From positions 1 to 34,291 of the forward strand of contig JAISDJ010000140.1 in NCBI GenBank assembly GCA_031264865.1: 34,291 nucleotides of DNA. Direction: 5' to 3'. Shown piece after piece: positions 17,745 through 26,558 of the stretch. This DNA is from Tannerellaceae bacterium. Lineage in GTDB: Bacteria; Bacteroidota; Bacteroidia; Bacteroidales; Tannerellaceae. The notes below the pieces were generated by a model. It was given only the letters and a program-made list of their open reading frames with translations, did not search any database and was not told where the DNA came from. Within the stretch, counting starts at the first letter, position 1. Every line of letters starts with the position of its first letter. The translations under genes and the position numbers were made by a program.

Positions 17745-18782
17745 TTATATTAAAGACATGCCTGCTTCCTTTGCCTTTTTGCGCATATCTTCCGGCCAAA
17801 TACTGGCCTGTATCTCTCCAATATGCGCCTTACGTAGGTAAAACATACATAAACGGCTTTGTCCGATCCCTCCTCCAATGCTCTGGGGCAGCTCTCCGTT
17901 CAGCAATCGTTTATGAAAATATAATTCTTTGCGACCTGCTTCACCCGTTAGGTCCAACTGTCTGAGGAGAGCCTCTTTATTAACCCGTATCCCCATCGAC
18001 GACAATTCCATGGCACGATCAAGTATATGGTTCCACACGAATAAGTCACCATTCAGCCCTATTTTACCGTCGGGCGTGTGGGTAGACCAGTCGTCGTAGT
18101 CGGGAGCTCGTCCGTCATGCTTTTCGCCATTACTTAATTTGCCCCCTATTCCAATGATAAATATAGCACCATACTCCTTGGTGATAGCATCCTCGCGTTG
18201 CTTGGGTGTAAAGGTAGGATATTTTTGCAATAAATCTTCTGCATGAATAAAGGAAATCTTCTGGGGCAGAATCGGTTTTATTTCGGGAAACATTTCATAC
18301 ACCATATATTCCGTACGGACCATTGCTGCATAAATCCGGCGTACGATCTCTTTAAGAAAGTCAATCGTACGTTCTTCTTCCTTCATGGTACGTTCCCAGT
18401 CCCATTGGTCTACATACAAAGAATGTAAGTTGCCGAGTTCTTCATCCGAACGAATGGCATTCATATCCGTATAGATGCCGTATCCTTCTTCGATACCGTA
18501 GTCGGCCAATGTGAGGCGTTTCCATTTGGCTAATGAATGAACGATCTCCGCTTTGGAATCGTTTAAATCCTTGATTGGGAATGTAACGGCTCGTTCTACG
18601 CCATTTAAGTCGTCGTTAATACCCATACCTTTCAATACAAATAACGGAGCGGTAACGCGTCTTAATCGCAGCTCCGAAGAAAGGTTTTGCTGGAAGAAGT
18701 CTTTTATTTTTTTTATTCCCAATTCTGTTTGAGAAAGATTCAACGAGGCATTATATCCAATCGGTTTGATAAGGTAACTCAT
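17745..18782 (-). CDS. asnA: Aspartate-ammonia ligase
   Basis: 345 aa from the ATG at 18782 (MSYLIKPIGY). The open frame extends 14 codons further to 18824, but that stretch (SIIIYIYKIRQNN) is AT-rich leader-like sequence not seen in AsnA. The enzyme makes asparagine from aspartate, ammonia and ATP and has a class II aminoacyl-tRNA-synthetase-like fold. Recognisable segments are RLRRVTAPLFVLKGMGINDDLNG, VDQWDWE, and near the C-terminus SIGGGIGQSRLCMFYLRKAHIGEIQASIWP (motif 3-like arginine). First gene of a likely asnA-ung pair. The 114-bp region to the S1-protein gene upstream of 18939 holds nothing I can identify. Confidence 0.95.
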   Translation of the reverse strand: MSYLIKPIGYNASLNLSQTELGIKKIKDFFQQNLSSELRLRRVTAPLFVLKGMGINDDLNGVERAVTFPIKDLNDSKAEIVHSLAKWKRLTLADYGIEEGYGIYTDMNAIRSDEELGNLHSLYVDQWDWERTMKEEERTIDFLKEIVRRIYAAMVRTEYMVYEMFPEIKPILPQKISFIHAEDLLQKYPTFTPKQREDAITKEYGAIFIIGIGGKLSNGEKHDGRAPDYDDWSTHTPDGKIGLNGDLFVWNHILDRAMELSSMGIRVNKEALLRQLDLTGEAGRKELYFHKRLLNGELPQSIGGGIGQSRLCMFYLRKAHIGEIQASIWPEDMRKKAKEAGMSLI

Positions 18783-18938
18783 ATTGTTTTGTCGTATTTT
18801 GTATATATAAATTATGATCGACAAAAATAGTGATTAATATAAAAATAGCAAGCCTTTTTCTATTTTTTTATTGCAAAATGATATCTAAAAAGAAAAGAAT
18901 CCTTTCAAAATATCAACCCCCCAACCAGTGTTCGGCGA

Positions 18939-19781
18939 CTAGGTTTGTCTTAAGCCGGCGATACGGATACCATCTTCTTCGATGGTAATCAATTGCTGTT
19001 TGTATAAGGAACCGATGGCTTGTTTGAATGTTTTTTTACTGCAACGGAAGAGGGCGTAAATTTCTTCCGGCTCACTTTTGTCATGGATGCGTAAGAAACC
19101 GTTATGAATGCGTAATGATTCCAGGATTGTAGCGGCAACTCCTTCTACTTTTCCGTATCCCAGCGGCGTGAGGCTGACGTCTATTTTTTCGTCTTCGCGT
19201 ACTTCTTTGATATATCCGGTTACTTGTTCTCCTTTTTCGAGCTGCCGGAATACGTCTTTATGATAAAGAAGTCCCCAATGCAGATTGTTGACAATCACTT
19301 TATAGCCTAAGTCCGTTTCATCGGCCACTAATAAATCAACCTGTTGATTGAAACTATAATTAGGGAGCGTATTGTCGAGAAACTTTTCAATGCGCGCCGA
19401 CGCCACAATACGTCCGGAAACATGGTCCAGATGAACGTATACCAAGTACCACCGGCCTTCTTGCATGGGAGCCTTCTGTTCTCTGAACGGGACAAGCAGG
19501 TCTTTCATCAACCCCCACTCCAGAAAAGCGCCCATTTCGTTAACCGACTTTACTTCCATAAACTTAAATTCGCCTACTGTGGCAAGCGGATGCACGGTTG
19601 TAGCGATCAACCGTCCTTCATTATCATGATAGATAAAGGCTTCTACTTCATCGCCTGGTTTCACGTTTTTAGGGACATAACGTGCCGGCAGGAGTATCTC
19701 CCGGCCATTCCCTCCATCTAAATAAACACCAAAATCAAGGTCTTTAACGATTTTCAATGTATTGAACTTGCCTATTTCCAT
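18939..19781 (-). CDS. S1-like RNA-binding protein, CvfB/YitL family
   Basis: 280 aa. The N-terminus matches the CvfB family: tandem S1-type beta-barrels (MEIGKFNTLKIVKDLDFGVYLDGG, then KVKSVNEMGAFLEWGLMKDLLVPFREQ at about 75-102, then a third at about 145-210) and a C-terminal winged-helix (DKSEPEEIYALFRCSKKTFKQAIGSLYKQQLI). In Staphylococcus aureus CvfB binds RNA and affects virulence-factor expression; the role in Bacteroidetes is not established. A -7 box TACCTTTG on the minus strand at 19809-19802 lies about 21 bp before the ATG. Confidence 0.87.
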   Translation of the reverse strand: MEIGKFNTLKIVKDLDFGVYLDGGNGREILLPARYVPKNVKPGDEVEAFIYHDNEGRLIATTVHPLATVGEFKFMEVKSVNEMGAFLEWGLMKDLLVPFREQKAPMQEGRWYLVYVHLDHVSGRIVASARIEKFLDNTLPNYSFNQQVDLLVADETDLGYKVIVNNLHWGLLYHKDVFRQLEKGEQVTGYIKEVREDEKIDVSLTPLGYGKVEGVAATILESLRIHNGFLRIHDKSEPEEIYALFRCSKKTFKQAIGSLYKQQLITIEEDGIRIAGLRQT

Positions 19782-19801
19782 ATTCTACCCGTTTATAAAT
19801 A

Positions 19802-19809
19802 CAAAGGTA
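19802..19809 (-). promoter_or_regulatory. -7 box of the CvfB-like gene
   Basis: TACCTTTG on the minus strand, an exact match to TAnnTTTG, 20 bp upstream of the start codon. Confidence 0.5.
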
Positions 19810-19899
19810 TGGGATTTATCTATATTTTTGATTCGGAATGTAGCAATATATTAACTAAAACATCGTTATAGCTGTAATAATAGAGCCGGAGTATCGGGC

Positions 19900-19932
19900 T
19901 TTGCTGTGTATTGAATTAAAATCGTATCTTTG
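19900..19932 (+). promoter_or_regulatory. Bacteroidetes promoter of the polysaccharide operon
   Basis: A -33 TTTG at 19900-19903 and a -7 TATCTTTG at 19925-19932 with 21 bp between them; both elements match the consensus and the spacing is near the known 19-21 bp. The ATG of the Wza-like gene is 23 bp downstream. No invertible-promoter repeats flank it, unlike many Bacteroides capsule loci. Confidence 0.7.
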
Positions 19933-19955
19933 CACCCATTTTGAAATAGTTAATT

Positions 19956-20771
19956 ATGAAGAGTAAACTTGTATCGGCGCTTTTGCTAACATTCCTGTTA
20001 TCTTGTTCGGCACCCAAAGACGTTCTTTATTTTCAAGGACTTGATAACCTTACACACGAACAACTTGCACAGTTAAACCAAACTTATTCATCAAGGATAG
20101 TAGCTAATGATATCTTAGCCATATCTGTTTCATTTTGGGATGCAACGGCCATCCTCCCTTTTAATCCTCCTGCTACAAGCAGGCTGACGCCGGGAATAGC
20201 CGAGGTGTCTCCTACAGAATACCTGCCTACCTATCTGGTAGATACAGACGGCTCCATCACCTTCCCCGTAATAGGGAAAGTACAAGCCGCCGGATTGTCT
20301 AAACAGGAATTGATAGATAGCCTGAAGGAGAAAATAGCCCATTATATAAAAGGGGGCGATGTATCGGTATCGATCAGCATAATAAACTATAAGGTAACGT
20401 TAATGGGTGAAGTAGCCCGTCCGGGCGCATTAACCATCCGGAACGAAAAAATATCAATTATTGATGCGATCGGACAATGTGGCGACCTTACCATCAATGG
20501 AAATCGAAAAAACATCCTGGTCATACGTGATAATAACGGCGTAAAAGAGTTCGGTAGGATTGATCTGACCGACCCGGCCATTTTCACCTCTCCTTATTAC
20601 TATCTAAGGCAAAACGATATGATTTATATAGAACCTAACAGGGCCAAACAAAAGAATGCCCGGTATAGCCAGGCCCAATCGTATAATGTAACCGTATTTT
20701 CAACGATCCTGAGTACGGTATCAGTTGTATCCACAGTAGTCTTAGCAATTATTACAGCAAATAAAAAATAA
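19956..20771 (+). CDS. Wza-like polysaccharide export lipoprotein
   Basis: 271 aa. A lipoprotein signal ends in FLLSC with Cys17. A Poly_export domain follows (about 50-135: SSRIVANDILAISVSFWD, then YLVDTDGSITFPVIGKVQAAGLSKQEL). A SLBB domain comes next (about 145-220: YKVTLMGEVARPGALTIRNEKISIIDAIGQCGDL). A C-terminal hydrophobic segment (about 245-267) is typical of Bacteroidetes members and replaces the amphipathic barrel helix of E. coli Wza. It forms the outer-membrane export channel for capsule or exopolysaccharide. First gene of the plus-strand polysaccharide operon, 14 bp before the Wzz-like gene. Confidence 0.92.
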   Translation: MKSKLVSALLLTFLLSCSAPKDVLYFQGLDNLTHEQLAQLNQTYSSRIVANDILAISVSFWDATAILPFNPPATSRLTPGIAEVSPTEYLPTYLVDTDGSITFPVIGKVQAAGLSKQELIDSLKEKIAHYIKGGDVSVSISIINYKVTLMGEVARPGALTIRNEKISIIDAIGQCGDLTINGNRKNILVIRDNNGVKEFGRIDLTDPAIFTSPYYYLRQNDMIYIEPNRAKQKNARYSQAQSYNVTVFSTILSTVSVVSTVVLAIITANKK

Positions 20772-20785
20772 CAAATAGTAAAAAG

Positions 20786-22393
20786 ATGGATGTAAAAGAT
20801 AACGAAACAATAAGCCTGAAATCTATTTTAGTAAACTACTTGCTCCATTGGAAATTGATCCTGGTAGTTGGCTTCATTGCTGTGATATTAGCCGTTTTTT
20901 ACCTGATTTTCTACCCCAAAACATACGAAACGATGGCGCGGGTACAGATACAAGACGAGAATAATCCGCTTTCTTCCGGCGGTCTGGCGCTTGGCGACGC
21001 CGCAGGGATTATGAAATCATTCGGTTTGGGAGGAATCTCCGCCGGAAGTATTGTTATTGATGATGAAATCGCTATGTTTACTTCAAACCGTTTGCTGAGC
21101 GAAATGATTTACAAACTCGGATTATATGCCGAATATACCAAGCCCTATTCCTTTTACCGGCTTTATGACGAAAAACCGTTGACCGTAACGGTTGATTCGG
21201 CCGTTTGCTACCAACTGGAATATGAGATAGAATTCAAGGTAGTTTCCTCCGCCAATAAAATTGACATCAAAGCAATGGTAGAATCAGACAACGACCGGGA
21301 AGAGTCCTTTCAGTTCGCCTCTTTGCCCGCCGTAGTAAAGATGAAAGAGGGAGAATTTGTATTCAGCCACACCTTGTTGGGACAGAGCAATCCTGATTAT
21401 ACATTATATGTAGTTATCCGTCCGCTAACATCTGTTTCCGATGATTTGGCCAGCGAATTTACCATTGAAGAAATATCGAAAACGTCAAACGTAATCGAAT
21501 TTAACACAACAGACTATGAAAGGCGGCGAAGTAAAGATATGTTCAACACGCTTATCGCTTTGTACAACGAACGATCACAAGAATACAAGAATGAATTGGC
21601 CGTACACTCGATAGCGTTTCTGAACGAACGAATTGATAGTGTAACGAATGAATTATTCGTTATCGAAAAGAAAATAGAAGATTATAAAGCAAAAAACAGG
21701 ATCACTATGGTAGAGTCTGATGTTCAATATTATGTTGAATATATGAGGGATCTGCAAACGAAGATGATAGAAGCCGAAGCACAGTCGCACACGATTAAAC
21801 TTATGGATTCTTTTGTAAAAGACAAAGGAAACCGGTATAAAATAATACCTTCTCTGTTATCAACCGGACAGGAATCCGAGACAAACCCGTTCTCGCTCTA
21901 TAATCAAGCCTTGCTCGAACGCGAACGCCTTATCAGAAATACCGGGGAAGATAATCCGCTACTCCCGTCTCTGAACGCACAGATTGATAAATTGCGCGAG
22001 GGAGTTTTCCAAATGATCGATAATGCTCACCAAAGTATACAATTAGTTATAAACGAGTTGAAAGAAAAAGAACAAAGTTTGTTCAATCGAATGGGAGAAG
22101 TACCTCAGCAAGAGCGAATTTATGTTGATTATAAAAGAAGTCAGGAGATACTTCAGGGAATGTATCTCATCTTGCTTCAAAAAAGAGAAGAGATTGTTTT
22201 GTCGATTGCACAAACGAAAGAAAAAGCAAAAATTATTGATCCGGCATTTAATATGCCAAGGCCTATAGCTCCCCGAAAGCTATATGCAGCTATTGGTATT
22301 GTATTTTTCACGCTATTGATTACTGTGGGGTGGATTTATGGAAAAAAACAACTAACCGAATTAATTGAAGAATTTCAAAAGGCGAATAAATGA
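20786..22393 (+). CDS. Wzz/GumC-type chain-length determinant, no kinase domain
   Basis: 535 aa. A membrane segment near residues 22-42 (LILVVGFIAVILAVFYLIFY) and a second near 505-525 flank a large periplasmic region with coiled-coil helices (about 270-470). This is the Wzz plus GNVR layout of polysaccharide co-polymerases. The proline-rich PRPIAPRKL precedes the second membrane helix, as is usual. No Walker A/B or tyrosine-rich tail follows, so the tyrosine autokinase found fused in many Wzc proteins is absent. It controls chain length with the Wzy polymerase. The stop overlaps the flippase start by 4 bp (ATGA). Confidence 0.9.
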   Translation: MDVKDNETISLKSILVNYLLHWKLILVVGFIAVILAVFYLIFYPKTYETMARVQIQDENNPLSSGGLALGDAAGIMKSFGLGGISAGSIVIDDEIAMFTSNRLLSEMIYKLGLYAEYTKPYSFYRLYDEKPLTVTVDSAVCYQLEYEIEFKVVSSANKIDIKAMVESDNDREESFQFASLPAVVKMKEGEFVFSHTLLGQSNPDYTLYVVIRPLTSVSDDLASEFTIEEISKTSNVIEFNTTDYERRRSKDMFNTLIALYNERSQEYKNELAVHSIAFLNERIDSVTNELFVIEKKIEDYKAKNRITMVESDVQYYVEYMRDLQTKMIEAEAQSHTIKLMDSFVKDKGNRYKIIPSLLSTGQESETNPFSLYNQALLERERLIRNTGEDNPLLPSLNAQIDKLREGVFQMIDNAHQSIQLVINELKEKEQSLFNRMGEVPQQERIYVDYKRSQEILQGMYLILLQKREEIVLSIAQTKEKAKIIDPAFNMPRPIAPRKLYAAIGIVFFTLLITVGWIYGKKQLTELIEEFQKANK

Positions 22394-23643
22394 TATTAGC
22401 CAAAATATCGGATTTGCTAAAAAGACCAATGGCCCGGAATTTTGGGGCATTGGTTCTGTTACAAGGCGTGAATTACCTGTTGCCATTAATATCCTTTCCA
22501 TTTCTTGTTCGTGTATTAGGCGTCGAACGGTGGGGGTTGGTTTCTTTCGGATATGCATTAATACAGTATTTTGTTCTTTTCTCCGACTTCGGCTTCAACC
22601 TGTCGGCTACAAAATATATATCCATCCACAGAGATGATGAAAAACAGATAAACAGGTATCTGAATAGCGCCTTTATTTGTAGGATATTGTTAGGATTCCT
22701 TGGTTTCATTATTTTGCTTATACTAATCTCAACGGTCGACCGTTTCAGACAAGACGCTGCATTTTATTTAATGTATTTTGGGATAGTAGTAGGCAATGTC
22801 ATGTTTCCTATGTGGTTTTTCCAGGGAATGGAAAAGATGAAGTACATAACGATATTTAATATTGTAACGAAACTAATTAGCTTTATCCCCTTTTTTATTT
22901 TTATCCGTGAACCTGAAGATTATATTTTAGTCCCTCTGTTTTATACGATCGGTTATGTTTTTGCAGGCCTGATTAGTATATATATTATCTATTTCAAAGA
23001 AAAAATGAAGTGGTTTTTACCCACTTTAGCCGAAATCAAATTTGCATTTAAAGATAGTTCGACCTATTTCCTTTCGCGCATATCCGTTTCAATATTTACG
23101 TATAGTAATTCGCTTATTTTAGGATTGGTTTGCGGCAACACGGCTACCGGCTACTATTCGATGGCGGAGAAATTATATCAGGCATACAATCAGCTGTTAA
23201 CTCCGTTTACCGGTGTTTTATTCCCACATATGGCTAAGACCCAGGATATCTGTTTTTTCAAGAAGGTATTCAAATGCATTACATCCATTAATATTTTCTT
23301 ACTTATAGGCATATTGCTGGCTTCCTTCTGGATTATCCAGATTGTATATGGAGAAAAAGCGCAGATGGAGAGTTTAACTGTATTCCGGATTTTACTGTTT
23401 GGTTGTTTCTTTACCATTCCGTCTATGCTTCTGGGCTATCCGTTTTTGGCTGCCGTAGGATATTCTTTTTATACGAATTGGACTATAATTGTTGTTTCCT
23501 TGTTGCATCTACTCGGATTAGCCATATTGTTCTTCTCAGGATATCTTACCATAAATACGGTTGCTGCCTTGGTAGTAGTAGCCGAGTTACTTTTATTTAC
23601 ATTCCGGCTAAGGGCCGTTGTGCATTATAAATTATTTAAGTGA
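22390..23643 (+). CDS. Wzx-like polysaccharide flippase
   Basis: 417 aa with about 12 hydrophobic helices throughout, matching the polysaccharide biosynthesis (PF01943-type) flippase family. The N-terminus RNFGALVLLQGVNYLLPLISFPFLVRVLGVERWGLV is characteristic, and YGEKAQ and the later helices are in the expected places. It moves lipid-linked oligosaccharide repeat units across the inner membrane. Translationally coupled on both sides: ATGA with the Wzz-like gene, and its TGA shares one base with the ATG of licD. Confidence 0.9.
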   Translation: MILAKISDLLKRPMARNFGALVLLQGVNYLLPLISFPFLVRVLGVERWGLVSFGYALIQYFVLFSDFGFNLSATKYISIHRDDEKQINRYLNSAFICRILLGFLGFIILLILISTVDRFRQDAAFYLMYFGIVVGNVMFPMWFFQGMEKMKYITIFNIVTKLISFIPFFIFIREPEDYILVPLFYTIGYVFAGLISIYIIYFKEKMKWFLPTLAEIKFAFKDSSTYFLSRISVSIFTYSNSLILGLVCGNTATGYYSMAEKLYQAYNQLLTPFTGVLFPHMAKTQDICFFKKVFKCITSINIFLLIGILLASFWIIQIVYGEKAQMESLTVFRILLFGCFFTIPSMLLGYPFLAAVGYSFYTNWTIIVVSLLHLLGLAILFFSGYLTINTVAALVVVAELLLFTFRLRAVVHYKLFK

Positions 23644-24518
23644 TGAATAAAGTAGACTATAATAGATTATTTCCTGATAACCGCCATGAAGGTGAAACCG
23701 TCTTGCGCCAGGCCCAACTCGTATTGTTGCGCATGTTTAAGATAATCGATCATATATGTAGAAAACACGATATAAAATATTGGATGTGTTCAGGAACATT
23801 ACTAGGAGCAGTCAGACACAAAGGATTCATACCTTGGGATGACGACCTCGACATTTGTATGTTGCGCGAAGACTACGAGAAGTTTATAGGGATTGCCGTT
23901 AACGAATTCCCCACGGATATGATCCTTCAAACGCGCGAAGTAGATCCAAGTTATACCACCCTGCCTCTTCCTTGCAAAGTAAGGGATAAGAAAAGCTTTA
24001 TTCTTTCACCCGGTTTTGACGACGACAAAAGTGAAAAGGGATTATTTATCGATATTTTTCCAGCCGACCGGTATCATATTGATAAATGGAATTTCTTTTT
24101 CGAACGAACCATCAAAACCTATAATAAATTTATCAGCAAATGTCTGGAGGCAGCCAACTATAAGCATTTATCCTTCGAAAAGAAAATACTTGCTTTCTTT
24201 CACCCGGTATTCAAATTTTTACTGCAAAGATACCTTAAAGTAGCCTGTAAACTGATCAACAGAAACCGGAATTTGGGGAACAACTGCTACATTGGCCATG
24301 GTTTCGACACCTTGTGGAAGCGTTTCTTCAGCTATGACGACATAATGCCTTTGATAGAATTAGAATTTGAAGGAAGCTTGTTTTTCGCACCTCATTCTCC
24401 GGATGTCTACCTGACTACATTATATGGTAAAAACTATATGACACCTCCTCCCGAAGCAAAGCGACAAGCGGCCCAGCATGCGTATGCCATAAAACCTATT
24501 TTAGAGGATGTCGTTTGA
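23643..24518 (+). CDS. LicD family phosphotransferase
   Basis: 291 aa. The LicD signature is clear: YWMCSGTLLGAVRHKGFIPW followed by DDDLDICMLREDY (about residues 47-78), a nucleotidyltransferase-type metal site with the aspartates at 66-70. Family members transfer phosphocholine or other phospho-groups onto surface glycans, so this gene probably adds such a substituent to the polysaccharide. The start is the ATG sharing its first base with the flippase stop; the GTG at 23640 is less likely. The 3' end overlaps the convergent GT2 gene by 23 bp. Confidence 0.9.
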   Translation: MNKVDYNRLFPDNRHEGETVLRQAQLVLLRMFKIIDHICRKHDIKYWMCSGTLLGAVRHKGFIPWDDDLDICMLREDYEKFIGIAVNEFPTDMILQTREVDPSYTTLPLPCKVRDKKSFILSPGFDDDKSEKGLFIDIFPADRYHIDKWNFFFERTIKTYNKFISKCLEAANYKHLSFEKKILAFFHPVFKFLLQRYLKVACKLINRNRNLGNNCYIGHGFDTLWKRFFSYDDIMPLIELEFEGSLFFAPHSPDVYLTTLYGKNYMTPPPEAKRQAAQHAYAIKPILEDVV

Positions 24519-25293
24519 TTTTGAAACGATTCTTTTTGAAAAAATAATAATGGCTTTTCAGGTGTATCAACGTTTTTTTACTGAAACGAGCGCTATTACG
24601 TTGATGAGCATGGATCATTCGGGCTTGTGGATGGTAAACAACACTTTTTCCGGCAAACCAGCACCGTTGACAAATATCAGCATCTTCTACATATAAAAAG
24701 AAATGTTCGTCGAATCCGCCTAATTCCCGATAGAAATCGCTTCTGAACAGTAATGCTGCGCCTAAGCACCAATCGACAGTTGCAGGCTGTTCGTCGGATA
24801 ATTCAGGTGTTAAATAAGCCTGTACCGTTGCATTCCGGGTATCATCTCTACCTAATGTAAAAGCGCGATACATCAATAGTTTAATGTTCATAAAATTGCG
24901 TGCAGAGCGTTGTATGCTGAGGTCTTGGTTCAGCAACATCGGAGCAACAATACCAACAGGTTCATTTTTTCTAAGATAGTTGTATAAGATATCAACAGCA
25001 TCCGGCAATAAGATGATATCCGGATTGAGAATCAGTATATAATTACCTTGCGCCCGGGCAGCGCCTATATTGTTGTTTTTTGCAAAACCATAGGTTTGTT
25101 TATTCTCAATAATATGGATAGCGGGAAATTCTTTTCTTACATATTCTGCCGTACCATCAGTAGAATTGTTGTCGACCAAAATAACTTCAAAAGATACCTT
25201 GGGCGGGCAAGTGATAAATAAAGAATGCAACATCTGCTTAAGCAGAGTAAGATGATTCATCGCTACGGTAATGATTGATATCTCCGGTTTCAT
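24496..25293 (-). CDS. Family 2 glycosyltransferase
   Basis: 265 aa from the ATG at 25293 (MKPEISIITVAMNH). A TTG at 25302 would add three residues and is less likely. GT-A features: SFEVILVDNNSTDGTAEY near the N-terminus, YILILNPDIILLPDAVDIL with the metal-site equivalent, and DWCLGAALLFRSDFYRELGGFDEHFFLYVEDADICQR. This pattern is close to rhamnosyltransferase-like GT2 enzymes; donor and acceptor are unknown. Last gene of the minus-strand polysaccharide operon. Its 5' end overlaps the Wzy-like gene by 56 bp and its 3' end overlaps licD by 23 bp. Confidence 0.9.
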   Translation of the reverse strand: MKPEISIITVAMNHLTLLKQMLHSLFITCPPKVSFEVILVDNNSTDGTAEYVRKEFPAIHIIENKQTYGFAKNNNIGAARAQGNYILILNPDIILLPDAVDILYNYLRKNEPVGIVAPMLLNQDLSIQRSARNFMNIKLLMYRAFTLGRDDTRNATVQAYLTPELSDEQPATVDWCLGAALLFRSDFYRELGGFDEHFFLYVEDADICQRCWFAGKSVVYHPQARMIHAHQRNSARFSKKTLIHLKSHYYFFKKNRFKIKRHPLK

Positions 25294-26509
25294 TTGTGGC
25301 AAATGTTTCTAATTCGTGCTTTTGTTCAGAAAAAACGAGTCCTAACAACATCATCATAAAAAATCCCCGATGCCCGGTAAATGTGGCGTCGGCTATGCTT
25401 TCGATAAGGAAATAAAAGATGATAATTGATGTGATGATCAGGTATTTAGTATTTTGACTGTATTTAATTACTTTCTGAGATTTCCGAATAAGATAAATAA
25501 AAAAGGTAATAAAAAGGACAACCCCCACTACGCCGAATTGAGCCAGGCATGGATAATAGGTATCGGCAATATAGCTATAATTCGAACTATTCATCCCATA
25601 AATCTTCTCTACACCATATCTGGCATAAATATCCGAATAATACACTCCTGAAGAATAAGAGGCAAAACTACCCAATCCGGAGCCAAACGGAAAATAATCC
25701 TTGAAAATATCCATTGACGTCATATAAAGCATAAACCGGGCTAACAGGCCTGTTTCTACTTCTTCCACTTCGCCACTGAGGGCAAAGTATAAATCAATTT
25801 TCTGCCAGCCAACAATAATTATTGCTACTAAAACAACCAATGAGAGTAAAATTGTTTTGAAATTGAACTTCAGATATTTGATATACGGAGCAAATAAGAC
25901 AAGTACAATCGCCAACAAGTAAATGCCATAGAACTTAGAACGGGTAGAAAACAACCCCACGGAAAGCATGAGAATAAAAACAAACTTATCTTTGGGAGTG
26001 TTGTCGCTGCAAAAAAGATAAATGAGCGAAACTGCCAGGACACAGGCATAATAATAGGATACGTGATACATCGCATCAAAAATAATCCGATCTTTGAAGA
26101 CAGACAAAATGCCTAAGAGAAAAAGGATAAGCCAGCTCGCAACACAGATAATACGTAATTTGGCCTTTTGGTTCTTATCGAATAACGGACATAGCTGGTA
26201 AACAATGAAAAAAGCCACATAGGGTTTTAGCTGAATGATGAAATCGGAAACAATAGCTTTCTTTACATTACTGCCTATATAAAAGGAATAACCGAGGTAA
26301 AACAGAAAAACGCCTAACGTAATAAGAAACACTTTGTTCATCGGCCAATCCCGTTGCTTGGATACTACATAGCAAAAGAATATAATAAGGATGAATGCAC
26401 AAAGCTCGTCTACTCCGTCAAATCCGATTGTTCCGTACAATAGAAGGCCGAAAACCAACGAAATGACAAAGAATAGGTAGTATGTATTATTAATAAATTG
26501 CTGCGTCAT
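25238..26509 (-). CDS. Wzy/O-antigen ligase-like membrane protein
   Basis: About 423 aa from the ATG at about 26509 (MTQQFINNTYYLFFVIS). The open frame reaches back to 26671, but that would overlap the preceding glycosyltransferase by 113 bp and adds a basic, non-membrane segment. About 11 hydrophobic helices, one large loop around residues 245-330 (SGEVEEVETGLLARFMLYMTSMDIFKDY, then GSGLGSF), and an overall layout like Wzy polymerases and WaaL ligases. It probably polymerises the repeat units exported by the flippase. The hydrophilic C-terminal tail of about 18 residues is encoded on top of the next gene's N-terminus. Confidence 0.82.
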   Translation of the reverse strand: MTQQFINNTYYLFFVISLVFGLLLYGTIGFDGVDELCAFILIIFFCYVVSKQRDWPMNKVFLITLGVFLFYLGYSFYIGSNVKKAIVSDFIIQLKPYVAFFIVYQLCPLFDKNQKAKLRIICVASWLILFLLGILSVFKDRIIFDAMYHVSYYYACVLAVSLIYLFCSDNTPKDKFVFILMLSVGLFSTRSKFYGIYLLAIVLVLFAPYIKYLKFNFKTILLSLVVLVAIIIVGWQKIDLYFALSGEVEEVETGLLARFMLYMTSMDIFKDYFPFGSGLGSFASYSSGVYYSDIYARYGVEKIYGMNSSNYSYIADTYYPCLAQFGVVGVVLFITFFIYLIRKSQKVIKYSQNTKYLIITSIIIFYFLIESIADATFTGHRGFFMMMLLGLVFSEQKHELETFATNETGDINHYRSDESSYSA

Positions 26510-26558
26510 ATAGTTACCGAATAAAAAACGGTTTCTTTCATAGATTATTGTATGGCTT

